A stretch of 64,000 nt of DNA from Odiellus spinosus (lineage: Eukaryota; Arthropoda; Arachnida; Opiliones; Phalangiidae): contig OY987240.1 in assembly GCA_963920705.1 (NCBI GenBank), forward strand, positions 9,651,676 to 9,715,675, written 5' to 3'. The first letter of the stretch is position 1, and every line of letters starts with the position of its first letter. Below are positions 10,001 to 20,289 of this stretch, in pieces. The notes under the pieces were generated by a model. The model was not told the origin of the DNA and did no database searches. It was given only the letters and a program-made list of their open reading frames with translations. A program made the position numbers and the translations under genes.

Positions 10001-12487
10001 CTATTCGAGCGGGCGTTAATGATTGGCGGCGGTGTGGTCTTGATATTCGACGGTTTCGACGAGATTAGTCCCGACTACGAAGGTACCGTGACCCGGTTGT
10101 TGGAATTATTACAACGGACAAAGGTTGATCTACTCGTAGTCACCACCAGACCACACACCAAGGATAGGTTGGAAGACAGCTTATTTACTTTTTCATACTC
10201 TATGGTTTCTTTTTCGGAAGAGAACTACAAGGAGTTATTACTCAAGATTTGGAAGAATCGAGATGACGGAACATTCGACGAAAAAGATTTGGAAAAATAC
10301 GCTGACGAATCGATTGAATTTTTAGAGAAATCAATTAAAGATCGAGAGAAGAGCTTCTTGGGAATCCCGCTGCATTGCACGCTGCTGGCGGAATATTTAT
10401 GGGAGAAATTTCTAGAAGGCGAACATCGTGAATTGAAAGTCTTATCTTTGTTTGACCTTTACGAAGCATTTATACGAAGTAAAACGAACATATATTACGA
10501 GGAGAAATATGTAAACATCAAAGGCAACACTGGCGCCGAGAATCAGAAGAAATACGCGAATATTTTTTCACGGAAAATGTACCACCAATGCTCGCTAAAG
10601 ATTATTCTGTCCGGCGATACCTGGGACGAGTTAGATTTCCCCGAAATGGAAGGCGAGTTAAAGGAAATCACCGAAAGAGATGTTTTGAAGCTTGGATTGA
10701 TGACGAATGCCGGAGATAATCCACAATTTCTACATCGAACGTTCGCCGAATTCTTCGTGTTGGATTATACGTTAAGCCTCGCTGAAAATGTAAAGAAAAA
10801 TTGGAAGAAATTGACAATTTTATCGAGAGAAATTTTGTTGAAACGGGAGTTTGGCGTCATTCGAGCTTTTCTCGAAAGTTTGATCAAAAACGGAAATAAA
10901 GCCGCGGAAACGGAAAACGTTTTACGAAGCTTCGTGGAATTTTGGACACAAAACTGGTCGACTAATCGAGCCGATTGTCTAACCGAAGACGAAGGAACAG
11001 TTTTGCATCGACTTCTAGAGGAAAACCTCGAGTCCACATCCACACTATTGATCAGGCTTATGATAGAAATATGTCCAACGGAAATCCCCACTTTTCAGTC
11101 TATTACGACAAAAGAAGGATCCGTTTTGCATATTGCCCTTAATAATGAAAATACAAAAGTCGCGATATCGGAACATGAAAATAGATCATCGCTTCTTGAC
11201 ATTATCGACGCTAGAGAATCTCGTGGTTGCACGGCCCTACACGTAGCCTCGCAACTTGGACAAACACCAATTGTTCGTATCCTTCTCGAAAATGGCGCGG
11301 AAATTAATGTCCGTAATATTAATGAATCAACACCATTAGTAAAAGCTTCGTCTAAAGGGCATTTAGAGGTGGTTAGCCTACTTTTCGAACACGGAGCCAA
11401 AATAAATGTCATGACTAGAAAAGGATTAACTCCTTTGGGAAAAGCTTCGAATAGAAAACATCTAGAGGTCGTTAAATTTCTTCTCGAACAAGGAGCGGAT
11501 ATTGATGCCAGTGGACCTTTGAAACTAACTCCTTTGGGAGAAGCTTCGAATAGAGGACATCTCGAGATCGTACGCCTCCTTCTCGAAAAGGGTGCGAATA
11601 TCAATATCCGTCAAAAATTTCTATTTACCCCATTAGAAGAAGCATCAATAAGCGGGCATCTTGATATCGTTCGCCTCCTTCTCGAAAAAGGAGCCAATGC
11701 GAATGCCAGCAATGATGTTAGATATTTACATTTAGGAGCAGTTTCATCGGGAGGACATCTAAATATCGTTCCCCTCCCTGTAGAAAATGGAGCCAGCAAT
11801 GATGTTATGTCATCAGCTTTAGCAAAAGCTTCATTTAGAGGGCATCTTGATATCGTTAACCTCCTTCTCCAAAATGGAGCATATATCAATGCCGGTGCGG
11901 AATACGGAACAACTGCTTTAGGATCAGCTTCAGCCGGAGGACATCTTAATATCGTTCGCCTCCTTCTCAAAAAGGGGGCGGATATTAATGGCGTTAACGA
12001 AAATGCATCAACTCTTTTATTAAAAGCGTCGCGCGGCGGACATCTAGAGGTCGTTCGTTTTCTGCTCGAACAGGGAGCGGATATTAATATTGTTGGGGAA
12101 TATGGATTCACTCCTTTAGGAGAAGCTTCGTCTAATGGACATCTAGATGCCGTCGGCTTCCTGCTCGAACAGGGAGCGGCTATTAATGCCTGCGTGGAAT
12201 ACGGATGCACTCCTTTAATCGGTGCTTCACGCGGAGGACACCTGGAGGTCGTTCGCTTCCTCCTCAAACAGGGAGCGGATATTAATGTCTACGGAAAATA
12301 CGGATCACCTTCTTTAGTAGAAGCTTCGTCTAATGGACGTCTAGAGGTCGTCCGCTTCCTTCTCGAACAGGGAGCGGACATTAATGAGGGTGGGGTACTT
12401 GGAGTCTCTGCTTTAAAAAGAGCTATGTCTAACGAACATAGAGAGGTTGTCCGCTTCCTTCTCGAGATGGGAGCCGACGAAAATTAA
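7095..12487 (+). CDS. lipase-like / NACHT / ankyrin-repeat STAND protein
   Basis: The uninterrupted frame encodes about 1,790 residues. Counting from the TTG at 7127, residues 100-260 resemble a class-3 lipase, with AHRGT at 115-119 and a GHSLG nucleophile elbow (Ser176). A NACHT domain follows, with Walker A GMGKTT (887-892) and Walker B LIFDGFDE (972-979), then a helical region. From about residue 1363 to the end there are 13 ankyrin repeats of about 33 residues. There is no ATG near the 5' end: the frame runs back to a cag acceptor at 7094, so the true start is probably in an upstream exon. STAND NTPases of this layout act as ligand-triggered oligomerising switches, usually in immunity; the lipase would be the effector and the ankyrins the sensor. 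That role is inferred from architecture. A protein with lipase-like activity lost is also possible. Confidence 0.88.
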
Positions 12488-12805
12488 GTCTGGCAAATTG
12501 AGATCTTTAACGCGAGAGAGGGTCATCTCGATGTCGCAGATCTACTAAAATCAAACGTGGCTAATGAATTCTAACAAGCTAGTTCTTCTTCCGCGTAATG
12601 GAGCCAGCGTCGATATCTTTGGAACTGAGAATAGCACTCCATCGCGCTTAGCCGCCTAAGCGCAGCGACTCATTTGCAAACAACCCGCGCCTTATTAGAA
12701 AACGGAGCCAACCCATTTGCCAAGAAAACATCCAATAAAATTCCGTTACAATTAAGCGAATCGAATTACTATTATCTCAACTTATCCGTCCAATATATTT
12801 CTTAA
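12488..12805 (+). pseudogene. frame-broken ankyrin-repeat relics after the NACHT stop codon
   Basis: Past the TAA at 12485-12487, ankyrin-like peptides continue in shifted frames: NAREGHLDVADLLKSN near 12510-12560, GASVDIFGTENSTPSRLAA near 12603-12655, and RALLENGANPFAKKTSN near 12685-12738. Stops and frameshifts separate them. They resemble the consensus (GHLDVV.LLL..GA) of the upstream gene. The simplest reading is that an ancestral longer ankyrin tail was cut by a premature stop. An alternative is a spliced 3' exon, but no good donor is seen at the junction. Confidence 0.7.
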
Positions 12806-12934
12806 ACTTTTTTTATCAAAATCTTCGTAAGAAAGAAATATTTCAAATTTTCTTGTTCCACGTAAAAGTTAAGAAATTGATTAAAAGATTCGGCGAATAG
12901 TTGGTATTATAAAAAAAGGCCTTGAACCACCCAA

Positions 12935-13480
12935 AAGAGCCGTTAAAATTAAGGTGTTTCTGTGGAAGATGACTATTTTTCAGGGTTCGGTCCAAGTTTA
13001 GGATTGTCTATAGTTTTTACAACCTGGGAACAAACTGTTTCGATTGAAAATGGTGCCTTTTTTAAGGTTGGGACGAAGTATATGATTATCTATACTGTGT
13101 GACATCCTTGAAACCAGCAAAAAAAGTCGTTAAATAGAACCTGTTGCTATGGAAAATGTTGAGTTTTTAAGGTTGGGATAAAGTATAGGATTATACTTTG
13201 GCCAACCTTGGAACCAACGAAGAGATCCGTTATATAGAACCTGTTTCTATGGAAAATGTTGCCTTTTTTAAGGTTGGGACAAAGTATAGGATTATCTTAA
13301 CATTTGCCAATCTTGAAACCAGCAAAAAAAGCGGTTAAATAGAACCTGTTTCTATAGAAGATGTTGCCTTTTTTCAAGGTTGAGACAAAGTATAGGATTA
13401 TCCATACTTTGGCCACCCTTGGAACCAACCGAAAGAGCCGTTAAATATAACCATCCTGCTCCAATGGAAGGACATAGTTT
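12935..13480. repeat. tandem run of a dispersed 120-bp repeat family (about 4-5 units)
   Basis: Units share aaggttgggacaaagtatag, a palindrome-like partner (tatactttggccaacctt), and a core reading gagccgttaaatagaacctg. The same family recurs at 24770-24970, 52075-52270 and 56665-56745, always as one or two units. Here the units are adjacent and diverged. Confidence 0.8.
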
Positions 13481-14219
13481 TATAAAACCAACTATTGGTA
13501 CGCGATGCTAAACCACCGATACAAAAAATGGCCCTGCCAATATCCCTCGAATGAAATTGTAGTCATTAGAGCCTTGTTTTAAATTTGAAGCTTAACTGCG
13601 CCTAATATTTTAATTATAATAAAAATCCTTATTAATTCTTCACGTTTGAAAATACTTTCAAATAATTGAAACAATGAAAAACCCGCTTTTAATAATAACA
13701 TTTGTATCTATGAAAATCCACCTTAAAATAATAATTATTCGATAAACAAAGTTATTAGTAAAAAACATATTTTTTACTCCCTAAACCACTATCTATTTTT
13801 TTACCCGTAGTTCCCTCCCCCCCCCAAAGCGGTAGTCAATAAATTTTAACCATAATAAACTAATTTGAAATGTTAATAGGTGTTCGCTGCACTATTTTAA
13901 AACCTGAAATTTCAGTCTAATAAATCGGAAGTCTTGACTTAAGTAAAACTAGCCACAAATGAAACTAAAATTCAAAGCGGAGTTAAGCGTAGGCAACTTT
14001 ATGGTTTAGTTCGAATATATTTCGTTTATTTATAATTCTCTCAGACGCTGTTTCGCAAGCGATTCGTCAAATAAATTTAAATAATCAGAGCATTCTAGTT
14101 ACAACTGTCAACACGAATTTGCTTCACTTAAATACAAATCATTTTAACTCTTAATTTAATCAATTGGATTAAAATTAATGTTATTTCTTTAATCTACTAA
14201 TCGAATCAAAATAAAACGA
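13481..14219. other. no gene recognised
   Basis: AT-rich sequence with stops in all frames. A short C-rich tract is present at about 13812-13824. No exon, RNA gene or clear repeat is seen. Confidence 0.6.
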
Positions 14220-14221
14220 AC

Positions 14222-14348
14222 CGGTTTACCCCCATTTCGCCCAAAACATTTGACCCAATTCCCATTTCGCCCAATCTCAAATAATCTAACCTAACCCTAC
14301 CTAACCTAACAATTGGGCGAAATGGGAATAGATAATTTTGGGCGAACC
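14222..14348. repeat. short inverted repeat enclosing degenerate CCTAA (telomere-like) repeats
   Basis: The arms read cccatttcgcccaa on the left and ttgggcgaaatggga on the right. Between them, at 14286-14310, is a run of CCTAA/CCCTA words (ctaacctaaccctacctaac). CCTAA is the complement of the common arthropod telomere repeat TTAGG. The run is short and degenerate, so it is an interstitial fragment or part of a MITE loop, not a telomere. Confidence 0.55.
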
Positions 14349-14385
14349 ACATTCGTTAAATTTTTTTTTCTAATTTTTATTTGTT

Positions 14386-15519
14386 CAGGGTTGCCACAGT
14401 TTTTTCAGATTCAAATTCCCTGACTTTTCCAGATTTTTCCCTGACCTTTTCCAACGATTTTCCCTGACCGTTTCGGCTAATACTACTAAATTTTTAACCT
14501 TTTATTGTTTTATATAATCGCGTTCGCCAAACTTTGTTGCACCCGTATATTTGTTCTAATCTATACAATTAACTGACACGCCGTCAGCTGAGAATCTTTT
14601 CCCCGGATAATGATCGTAATTTCCTGGTTTTTCACTATTACGCTACGTTCGCGCTAGTTTATCCAAATCGATTTAAACTGTTAAAATCGGTTATTTAAAT
14701 CGCTCGGAATGGATTTAATCTCGTCACCTTTTCACCCGCCATTTTCAAGTAACCGATGTATTTTCAGTTTGACGCGAGGCTCGAAGCCAGGCCAGCCCAG
14801 TCGGTATTTGCATCTGCCGCTTTCCCAATTAAGTAAATTCAAATCGATTCGAGATAAAAAGCGACTACGCGGTATAAATCGCGATTCCAATTGGCGTAGC
14901 TAGTATGAACAAGGCTAAGTTGTCTAGAGTCAAAATTAATTCATACCAGAAATAGATGAACCGAAATTATCAACGAGAGCTTAGATTGGGAAATGCATTT
15001 TATTTGGTGTGAATGGGGAGGGTAAGCACTGGGGGAATGGGCTTCCTCGGCCTCAATGAAATACCGAGGAGGATCTTGGGAAACTGATCGCCCCACGTAG
15101 CGACGGCTGCAAACCAAGCCAGGTGGCGCATTCAACGTTTCTCGGCTAGGCGAAATTCCGCGGGGGAAGGGGCTACAACTGTCGTCTAAGAGAGGGGAAA
15201 CGGAGAACTTGCCTGTGGCGTTAGAGGAATAGCTCGTTGATAATTTCGGTTCATCTATTTCTGTTCATACTCATTAATAGAAGCGCGGAAGGTTTTAATT
15301 GATTAACACGTGACTAAGAAATAAAAAATAGTTTTATAAAAATGATGTGGCTTTCGAAAAACCAAACATTATGACGAGATATCATGGAAGTTTTATGATC
15401 AAGCTAGTTCTCTCTTACTAAAATTCCGATTTCACTGATTTATGCCAAACTTTTAAGAATTTCCCTGATTTTTGACAACATACAAATATCCAGTTATTTC
15501 CAGGTTTGTATCAACCCTG
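14386..15519. mobile_element. putative hAT-type element with CAGGGTTG...CAACCCTG ends
   Basis: The left end cagggttgccacag is also seen at 26949 and, with small changes, at 38350. The right end is tatcaaccctg. Sub-terminal sequence on both sides carries the family word ttccctgacttttcc or close variants. A separate foldback element (14947-15263) is nested inside. No target-site duplication is visible, so the outer boundaries are less certain than for other elements here. Confidence 0.45.
14947..15263. mobile_element. 317-bp foldback MITE with target-site duplication
   Basis: The ends cagaaatagatgaaccgaaa and its reverse complement form terminal inverted repeats of about 36 bp, extending inward to atcaacgag. 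The element is flanked by the direct repeat ttcatac (14940-14946 and 15264-15270). The interior is GC-richer than its surroundings and contains ccaggtggcgca, a CTCF-like word, at 15118-15129. No coding frame is convincing. Confidence 0.8.
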
Positions 15520-15607
15520 TTTTTACGAAGCGCGCGACAAATTTCGTCATATTTCGGGTGTTTTTCAAGAAACTGTCTCGCAACATCCTCCTTTATATTC
15601 AGTGAAC

Positions 15608-15700
15608 GCGCTAGCGTTCAATGTTATGGCCGGATCATCAAGCGTAATGCAATTTCAATTTCCTTAATCAAAATTGTCTCCTTAGCCAATCATTATAATA
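15608..15700 (+). repeat. fragment related to the left end of the compound element
   Basis: Starting at the hairpin gaacgcgctagcgttc, the sequence matches the left end of elements A and B in blocks such as atgttatgg, atcat, gtaatgc, atttccttaa and ccttagccaatca. The stem bases differ from those in A and B but still pair. A third relative lies at 51443-51500 on the minus strand. Confidence 0.7.
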
Positions 15701-16202
15701 AGATACAAAGTATAAGATCTGAAGATGTTACTGTTACGTTCACTAAGATTTTTTTTTTCAATATTAATAAACACGTAAACAGCGTTTCTCTATACTTTCG
15801 TTGTTTTAAAATAATTTTTCATTAAAACATTACGTAAAAGTTTAAAATTCTTAATTTGGGAAAAATAATTAATATACCCGAACTTTTTTTTTCTCTCCCC
15901 GCCCTCTAACCTGACTAAAATCTGACACTAGCGATTTCCCACCACTTTGTTGTTGTTATAGTTATTGTTGCGGGTAGCAAATGTGTTTTAAATGTACATC
16001 AACTAGTCTTATATTTCTGTATGGATTTTCCCTGGAAGATTTTTTTTTTCTTTTTTTTAGATTAGCTGCCTTTTACAACCGTTTTTTCCCTGCGAAAATC
16101 GTTTGTGAAAATTAGCCCTGCAGTTAGACTGTTGCACAGAAAGGTAGATTATCAAATTCGAATCACGGGTCTCTACTTTAAATGGTGTGACACGAGTGAC
16201 TA

Positions 16203-16240
16203 ATTCCCCCCCCCCCCCCAAAAAAAAACCAAAAAAAACT
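16203..16240 (+). repeat. low-complexity C-run followed by A-runs
   Basis: A run of about 14 C is followed by A-rich stretches. This is simple sequence of no evident function, and its length is liable to sequencing or assembly error. Confidence 0.85.
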
Positions 16241-16779
16241 GGGATTTTTCTACTCCAAAGATAAGAGCAGGAAAAAATCAATATAGAAATATATATGTTA
16301 ATAGTACATTTAAAACACGTTTTCTACGCGCAACAATGCCAACATCAACAAATATTGTTAATCGAAAGCTTAAAGGGGAAAATCTCTGCGGGGTCTATTG
16401 CAATTAGACCCTCTACAAGTGGCGCCACCGCGTGCGGAAAAAATCAGAAGTATCAAGAGATTTTTGAGCGCTTCCGTAAAAAATGAATGTAATTGAGATT
16501 GGCGAATGGGGAAATTCGCTGTTTTTCTCTATAGGGAGGTACCCGCATATACATCGCGCGGAAATTGGCCATTACCCTTATATATTTCAATTTAAACTTC
16601 TCTAGAAAAAACCAAAAGTACAAAAACGCGTATTTCAAATCATCTTTCCGAGCAAACGGTCATATATTTGTTGGAAAGGCCTTTTGGGTAGGCGATTTGT
16701 AGACTGCATACTTTACTCTGCCTTTCAATTTGGTTTAGATCTAACCTAATTCCTCCAAGGTTTAGACGAAATTTATTTT

Positions 16780-16920
16780 GCCTCGTGTCACCCTTTAAAG
16801 GGACTATGTCCCCTTTAAAGTCGCCTTTTTTTCTCGCGTAGCAGACTAAATTGACCGTTACAAATTGTACAGTCAATGCTAAGACTGCGCGCGTAAGGGA
16901 AGATGATTTTAAAGAGGACA
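16780..16920 (+). repeat. dispersed repeat family S, copy 1
   Basis: The segment shares ordered blocks with other places in the window: ctttaaag, agtcgcctt, gtagcagac, acaaattgtaca and a CG-rich end. Further copies are at 20935-21070 (plus), 31560-31890 (minus, two copies) and inside both compound elements (about 3676-3815 and 62775-62915, minus). It looks like an old, short, non-coding interspersed repeat. No promoter boxes or tail identify it as a SINE. Confidence 0.65.
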
Positions 16921-19575
16921 TACTAGAGCAGATATGGCCTTCAAGAAACCCCGGCCATGTAGGAGGAATGCAATTAGTAATAGAAAATGAATCTTACCTT
17001 TCTGTAGACGATTTGATTGGGATTTTCTTCGCTGTAAGCGGCCTGTTGTCCATTGGTGCCGCTGTTGGTATCCCCTTTCCGCCTATACGCCATTTTTATC
17101 TTGTTGCAATCCCCGACCTTCGCCGTTATAATTTTTTTTGGGCCTCGGAGCCCCGCGAAAGGCTACCGACGCTCGTATTCGCGAACGCGACAAACTGTTC
17201 TTCGAAAATCCAAATTTTTTGCAAACAATTGACCACCTTCCTCGCGATAATCCAGCCGCGGGTTTCAAATTTGAGTCTAATAGGTCGTATATTCAAAGTT
17301 ACTCCGTGGAAGTATTGAGGAAAGAAATTTGTGGGTGACATTCTGTCATCTCGCGACGTTTCCCGAATCGGAGCTGTCCAACCGGACAATCATAATCGAC
17401 GGTTAATCCCTTTGGTCCGGTTATCCGATTTTAAATATATTTAAACCGAAAAACACTTTTTCCAATTCATTCGTTGAGGTTCTGGTTTTGGAGAGGCGCT
17501 TCTTGGAATCCGTAGTACAGCGGTTTTCTTCCGGCCGTAAACGCGTTCCGGGTTGGTTTTACGAAAACATTTAAAGCCAAAATGAGGATGTTTATTCGCT
17601 CTTCCGCTCAAATACGAGGCCGTTTTCTAGTTTTTTAGTTTCGTTCGAAAATCGGGGAAAAAATAGAACGACGCGAAGTAAATCCAGCCGAAAAATCCAT
17701 CGAAATTTGGGAATTAAGGCTTAGCCGAAAAGCCAGCCGTTGCTCTTTCCGAACGACCTTCTCCTTCGCAGTCGCCATCGTTAACGAACGTACCAAGACG
17801 AATCCATGTACAAATCGAGCGCGGGGGAGTTGGATAGGTACACCCCGTTTTTCGCGAAACTCCGTTCGTCGCGGAGAGACTGGAGAGAGTCGGAAAATCG
17901 GTGAAGGCGCTAGAGAATCTCTACGAAACTAGCCGTAGTTGATCTTCCTCCTAAGTTCCTACGACGCGACTTACCAGAGCTTTAGGGTTCCCTGGAAAAC
18001 CAAACGGTCAATCAGCTAAAATAATTCGCTTTTACCATCGAGCTTAAGGTTGCGATCCTAAAATCTATCCGAGAATGGTTTTCCAGCTTTGAATATAGAT
18101 TATAGAAATGGATTTTGAAGCAGCTAGGTACTCTTTCCGACACATTAATATAACGCGACGTTGAAGGAAGGGAGAGAGAGGCTCTCGCCTTTCCAACGAT
18201 TTTTCTCCTAAAGCCGTGGCTCCTTCCTCTCAACAGCCGACAAGGTTTCTCTCTCGGCGCAACTCCTAGTCTCCTCCTTAATCATCGACCAAAAGGATCG
18301 AAAGTATTTGAGCGCTTCTCTGCGTAAGCCGGACGGCGCCACTTACAAATTGTAATCGGAACAAAACCGCCCGCTAATTGCCCATCTTATTTCGCCAATT
18401 CCAGAGATCCTACAAATTTAAGATAAAAGAAGTTGGCAAAACCAAAATATTACCTCTCCCAGTACTACGTGGTCTAGCATAAACAGGGGCGGACTGGCCA
18501 TAGGGCCCCGAACTGAAAATGGCCCTGGGTGCCCAGTCAACTTATTTTGCTTAATCATTTAAATCCCATAAATAAACATTGTTCACACTTTGTATCTATG
18601 TCCAAATATATCGTCGTCCATGTCCAAGTTATTTCAACCTCCATGTCAAAGTTTTATATCCACTTTTTTAAAGTTTAGCATCCATGTTTTTAAGCGAGTT
18701 ATATAGTTCATTTTTGCTCTTAGATAACCCTAATATAGAGCACAATAATAACGTACACAATTATAATCCAGGTTCAAATGCAGTCATGGCCAAAGTCTTT
18801 TTTTTTTCTTCCAAGGATGAATAGAGGAAGAGTTGTCGAATGTTTTTCGTTAATTTATATATTTTAATTCAATTAACATTTGCAGTAATATAATTAACTT
18901 TCAATTGAGTTATTTGTGGTTTAATCATACTCGTCTAATCGATGACGATTTTCGTCATCCACAACACCACCGCGGATAATATGAGTAGCTACACCTTCCT
19001 TGGCTCAGGGGTGGGAGTTGTGGCCAAAAAAATCATCTTAACTTTTAAATGATGTTGCAATTTTTAGTTTATATCTATGTATGTTTATAGTGGATACGGG
19101 TGCCCCCTTGAAGGCAATGGCCGTTGACTCTAAAGAATGAGGCGTATGCCAGTCGACTCTTGAACCTAACCTTTCCTAAATTATTATAATAATCTTGTTT
19201 CTCCAAGCTGCAGATTTTTATCTCGAACCGGGACTTTAAGCCATTTTCGGAGTAGATTTTCAAAAAATGATTCGCAAATATCCCTGCTCTCATTGTTTTC
19301 ATCTCTGCTCAATTATAAATGAAGCCTAATTACCCATTTTGAAAACCGGTTTTCTGGTTGGAAAAGGGAGGGGGATTAGGGGTTAAATATTGAGTAATTT
19401 TAAACGTACATTACACGTTAAGTTAAATGCGATATCATAAAGTTCGTTGCAAACTCCGGTTGAATTTTTTTTTTCAAATGTCGATTAGGCCTAACGCGAG
19501 GCCCAATTATATGATTTGTAGACTAGAGTTTTGGAGATTTTTTTTGGTACGTTTATAACGAAGAAGATAGAAGTT
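16921..19575. other. no gene recognised; 17.0-18.4 kb is locally CG-rich
   Basis: Between about 17080 and 18400 the DNA is richer in CG and has several short open frames on both strands (for example 16851-17318 plus). None shows a domain, a conserved motif or a set of in-frame splice sites. It may be a decayed retroelement or a regulatory region. From 18.4 to 19.5 kb the sequence is AT-rich and featureless. Confidence 0.5.
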
Positions 19576-19578
19576 CCA

Positions 19579-19984
19579 GCAGGGTTCTCACCAGGTCCCT
19601 AAAATACCTAAAACCCCCTACTTTCTTTTTGAGGTCCCTAAATCATCATCAAATCGTGATTTGGTTAAAAGTACCGTCGTACTATAATATTGAACCCAAA
19701 TTTCACGCTAAGTCGAAAAACTGACAGCGAGAAAACTGACTAAGTCAGTATGATATAATATCACGAAAAAAATGTGATAAAATTAAAGTCCGATTTGTGA
19801 TATAAAATACTTTTACAAAAAAAAAAAGTACTTCAGAAGTCATTTCGTGAAAATGAAAGATGTAATTTCTTCTTAAATTGGTTCTTATTTGCTCCCTATT
19901 TAAAATTTTAGTTCCTATTTCACCCTATTTCTGAAAAATCCCCTATTTCCCTATTTTTTTTTTTTAATATTTTGGTAGGAGCCC
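19579..19984. mobile_element. putative hAT-type MITE, CAGGGTTCTC...GGAGCCCTG
   Basis: The left side begins cagggttctcaccaggtccc and the right side ends tttggtaggagccctg. Inside both ends are related words (tccctaaa against ccctattt). The flanks share ttccag (just before the left end and just after the right end), consistent with a target-site duplication. The element is diverged and non-coding. Confidence 0.5.
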
Positions 19985-20289
19985 TGTTCCAGTAATATTA
20001 ATATATGACGTCACAGGCCTGTATGATTATGATGCGCATATTAAGTAATAATTAATATAAAAGAAGATAGAATAGACGGCCTGAAGATACATGTTCCTTC
20101 CCTTTGTCAAGCTTGTCTTTTCCAACAGCGGCAACGGCGCAACGAATATAATAGCTCCACCCCACCCTAAGGGGGGAGGTGTAGCTAAATACTGTCAATT
20201 GCGACAAAAATACTTTTACCGCTTTTTTGGAGAACCTGTCTCTTAATAAAAAATAGCATTGTTGCCAGTATCATGGAGTGTCTAAATTA

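Noticed and set aside
11095..12267. Antisense open frames of 169 and 218 codons across the ankyrin repeats
   Set aside because: They are shadows of the 33-codon ankyrin repeat on the opposite strand. The plus frame has clear homology and the antisense frames have none.
14286..14310. A telomere
   Set aside because: Only about five degenerate CCTAA-like words, flanked on both sides by ordinary sequence and enclosed in a short inverted repeat.
14941..15135. A 64-codon minus frame reading MNAPPGLVCSRRYVG
   Set aside because: It lies within the 317-bp MITE bounded by a target-site duplication and has no homology.
16851..17318. A 155-codon open frame in the CG-rich stretch
   Set aside because: No domain, overlapping frames of similar length on both strands, and its start lies in a dispersed repeat. 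It looks like chance opening from composition.
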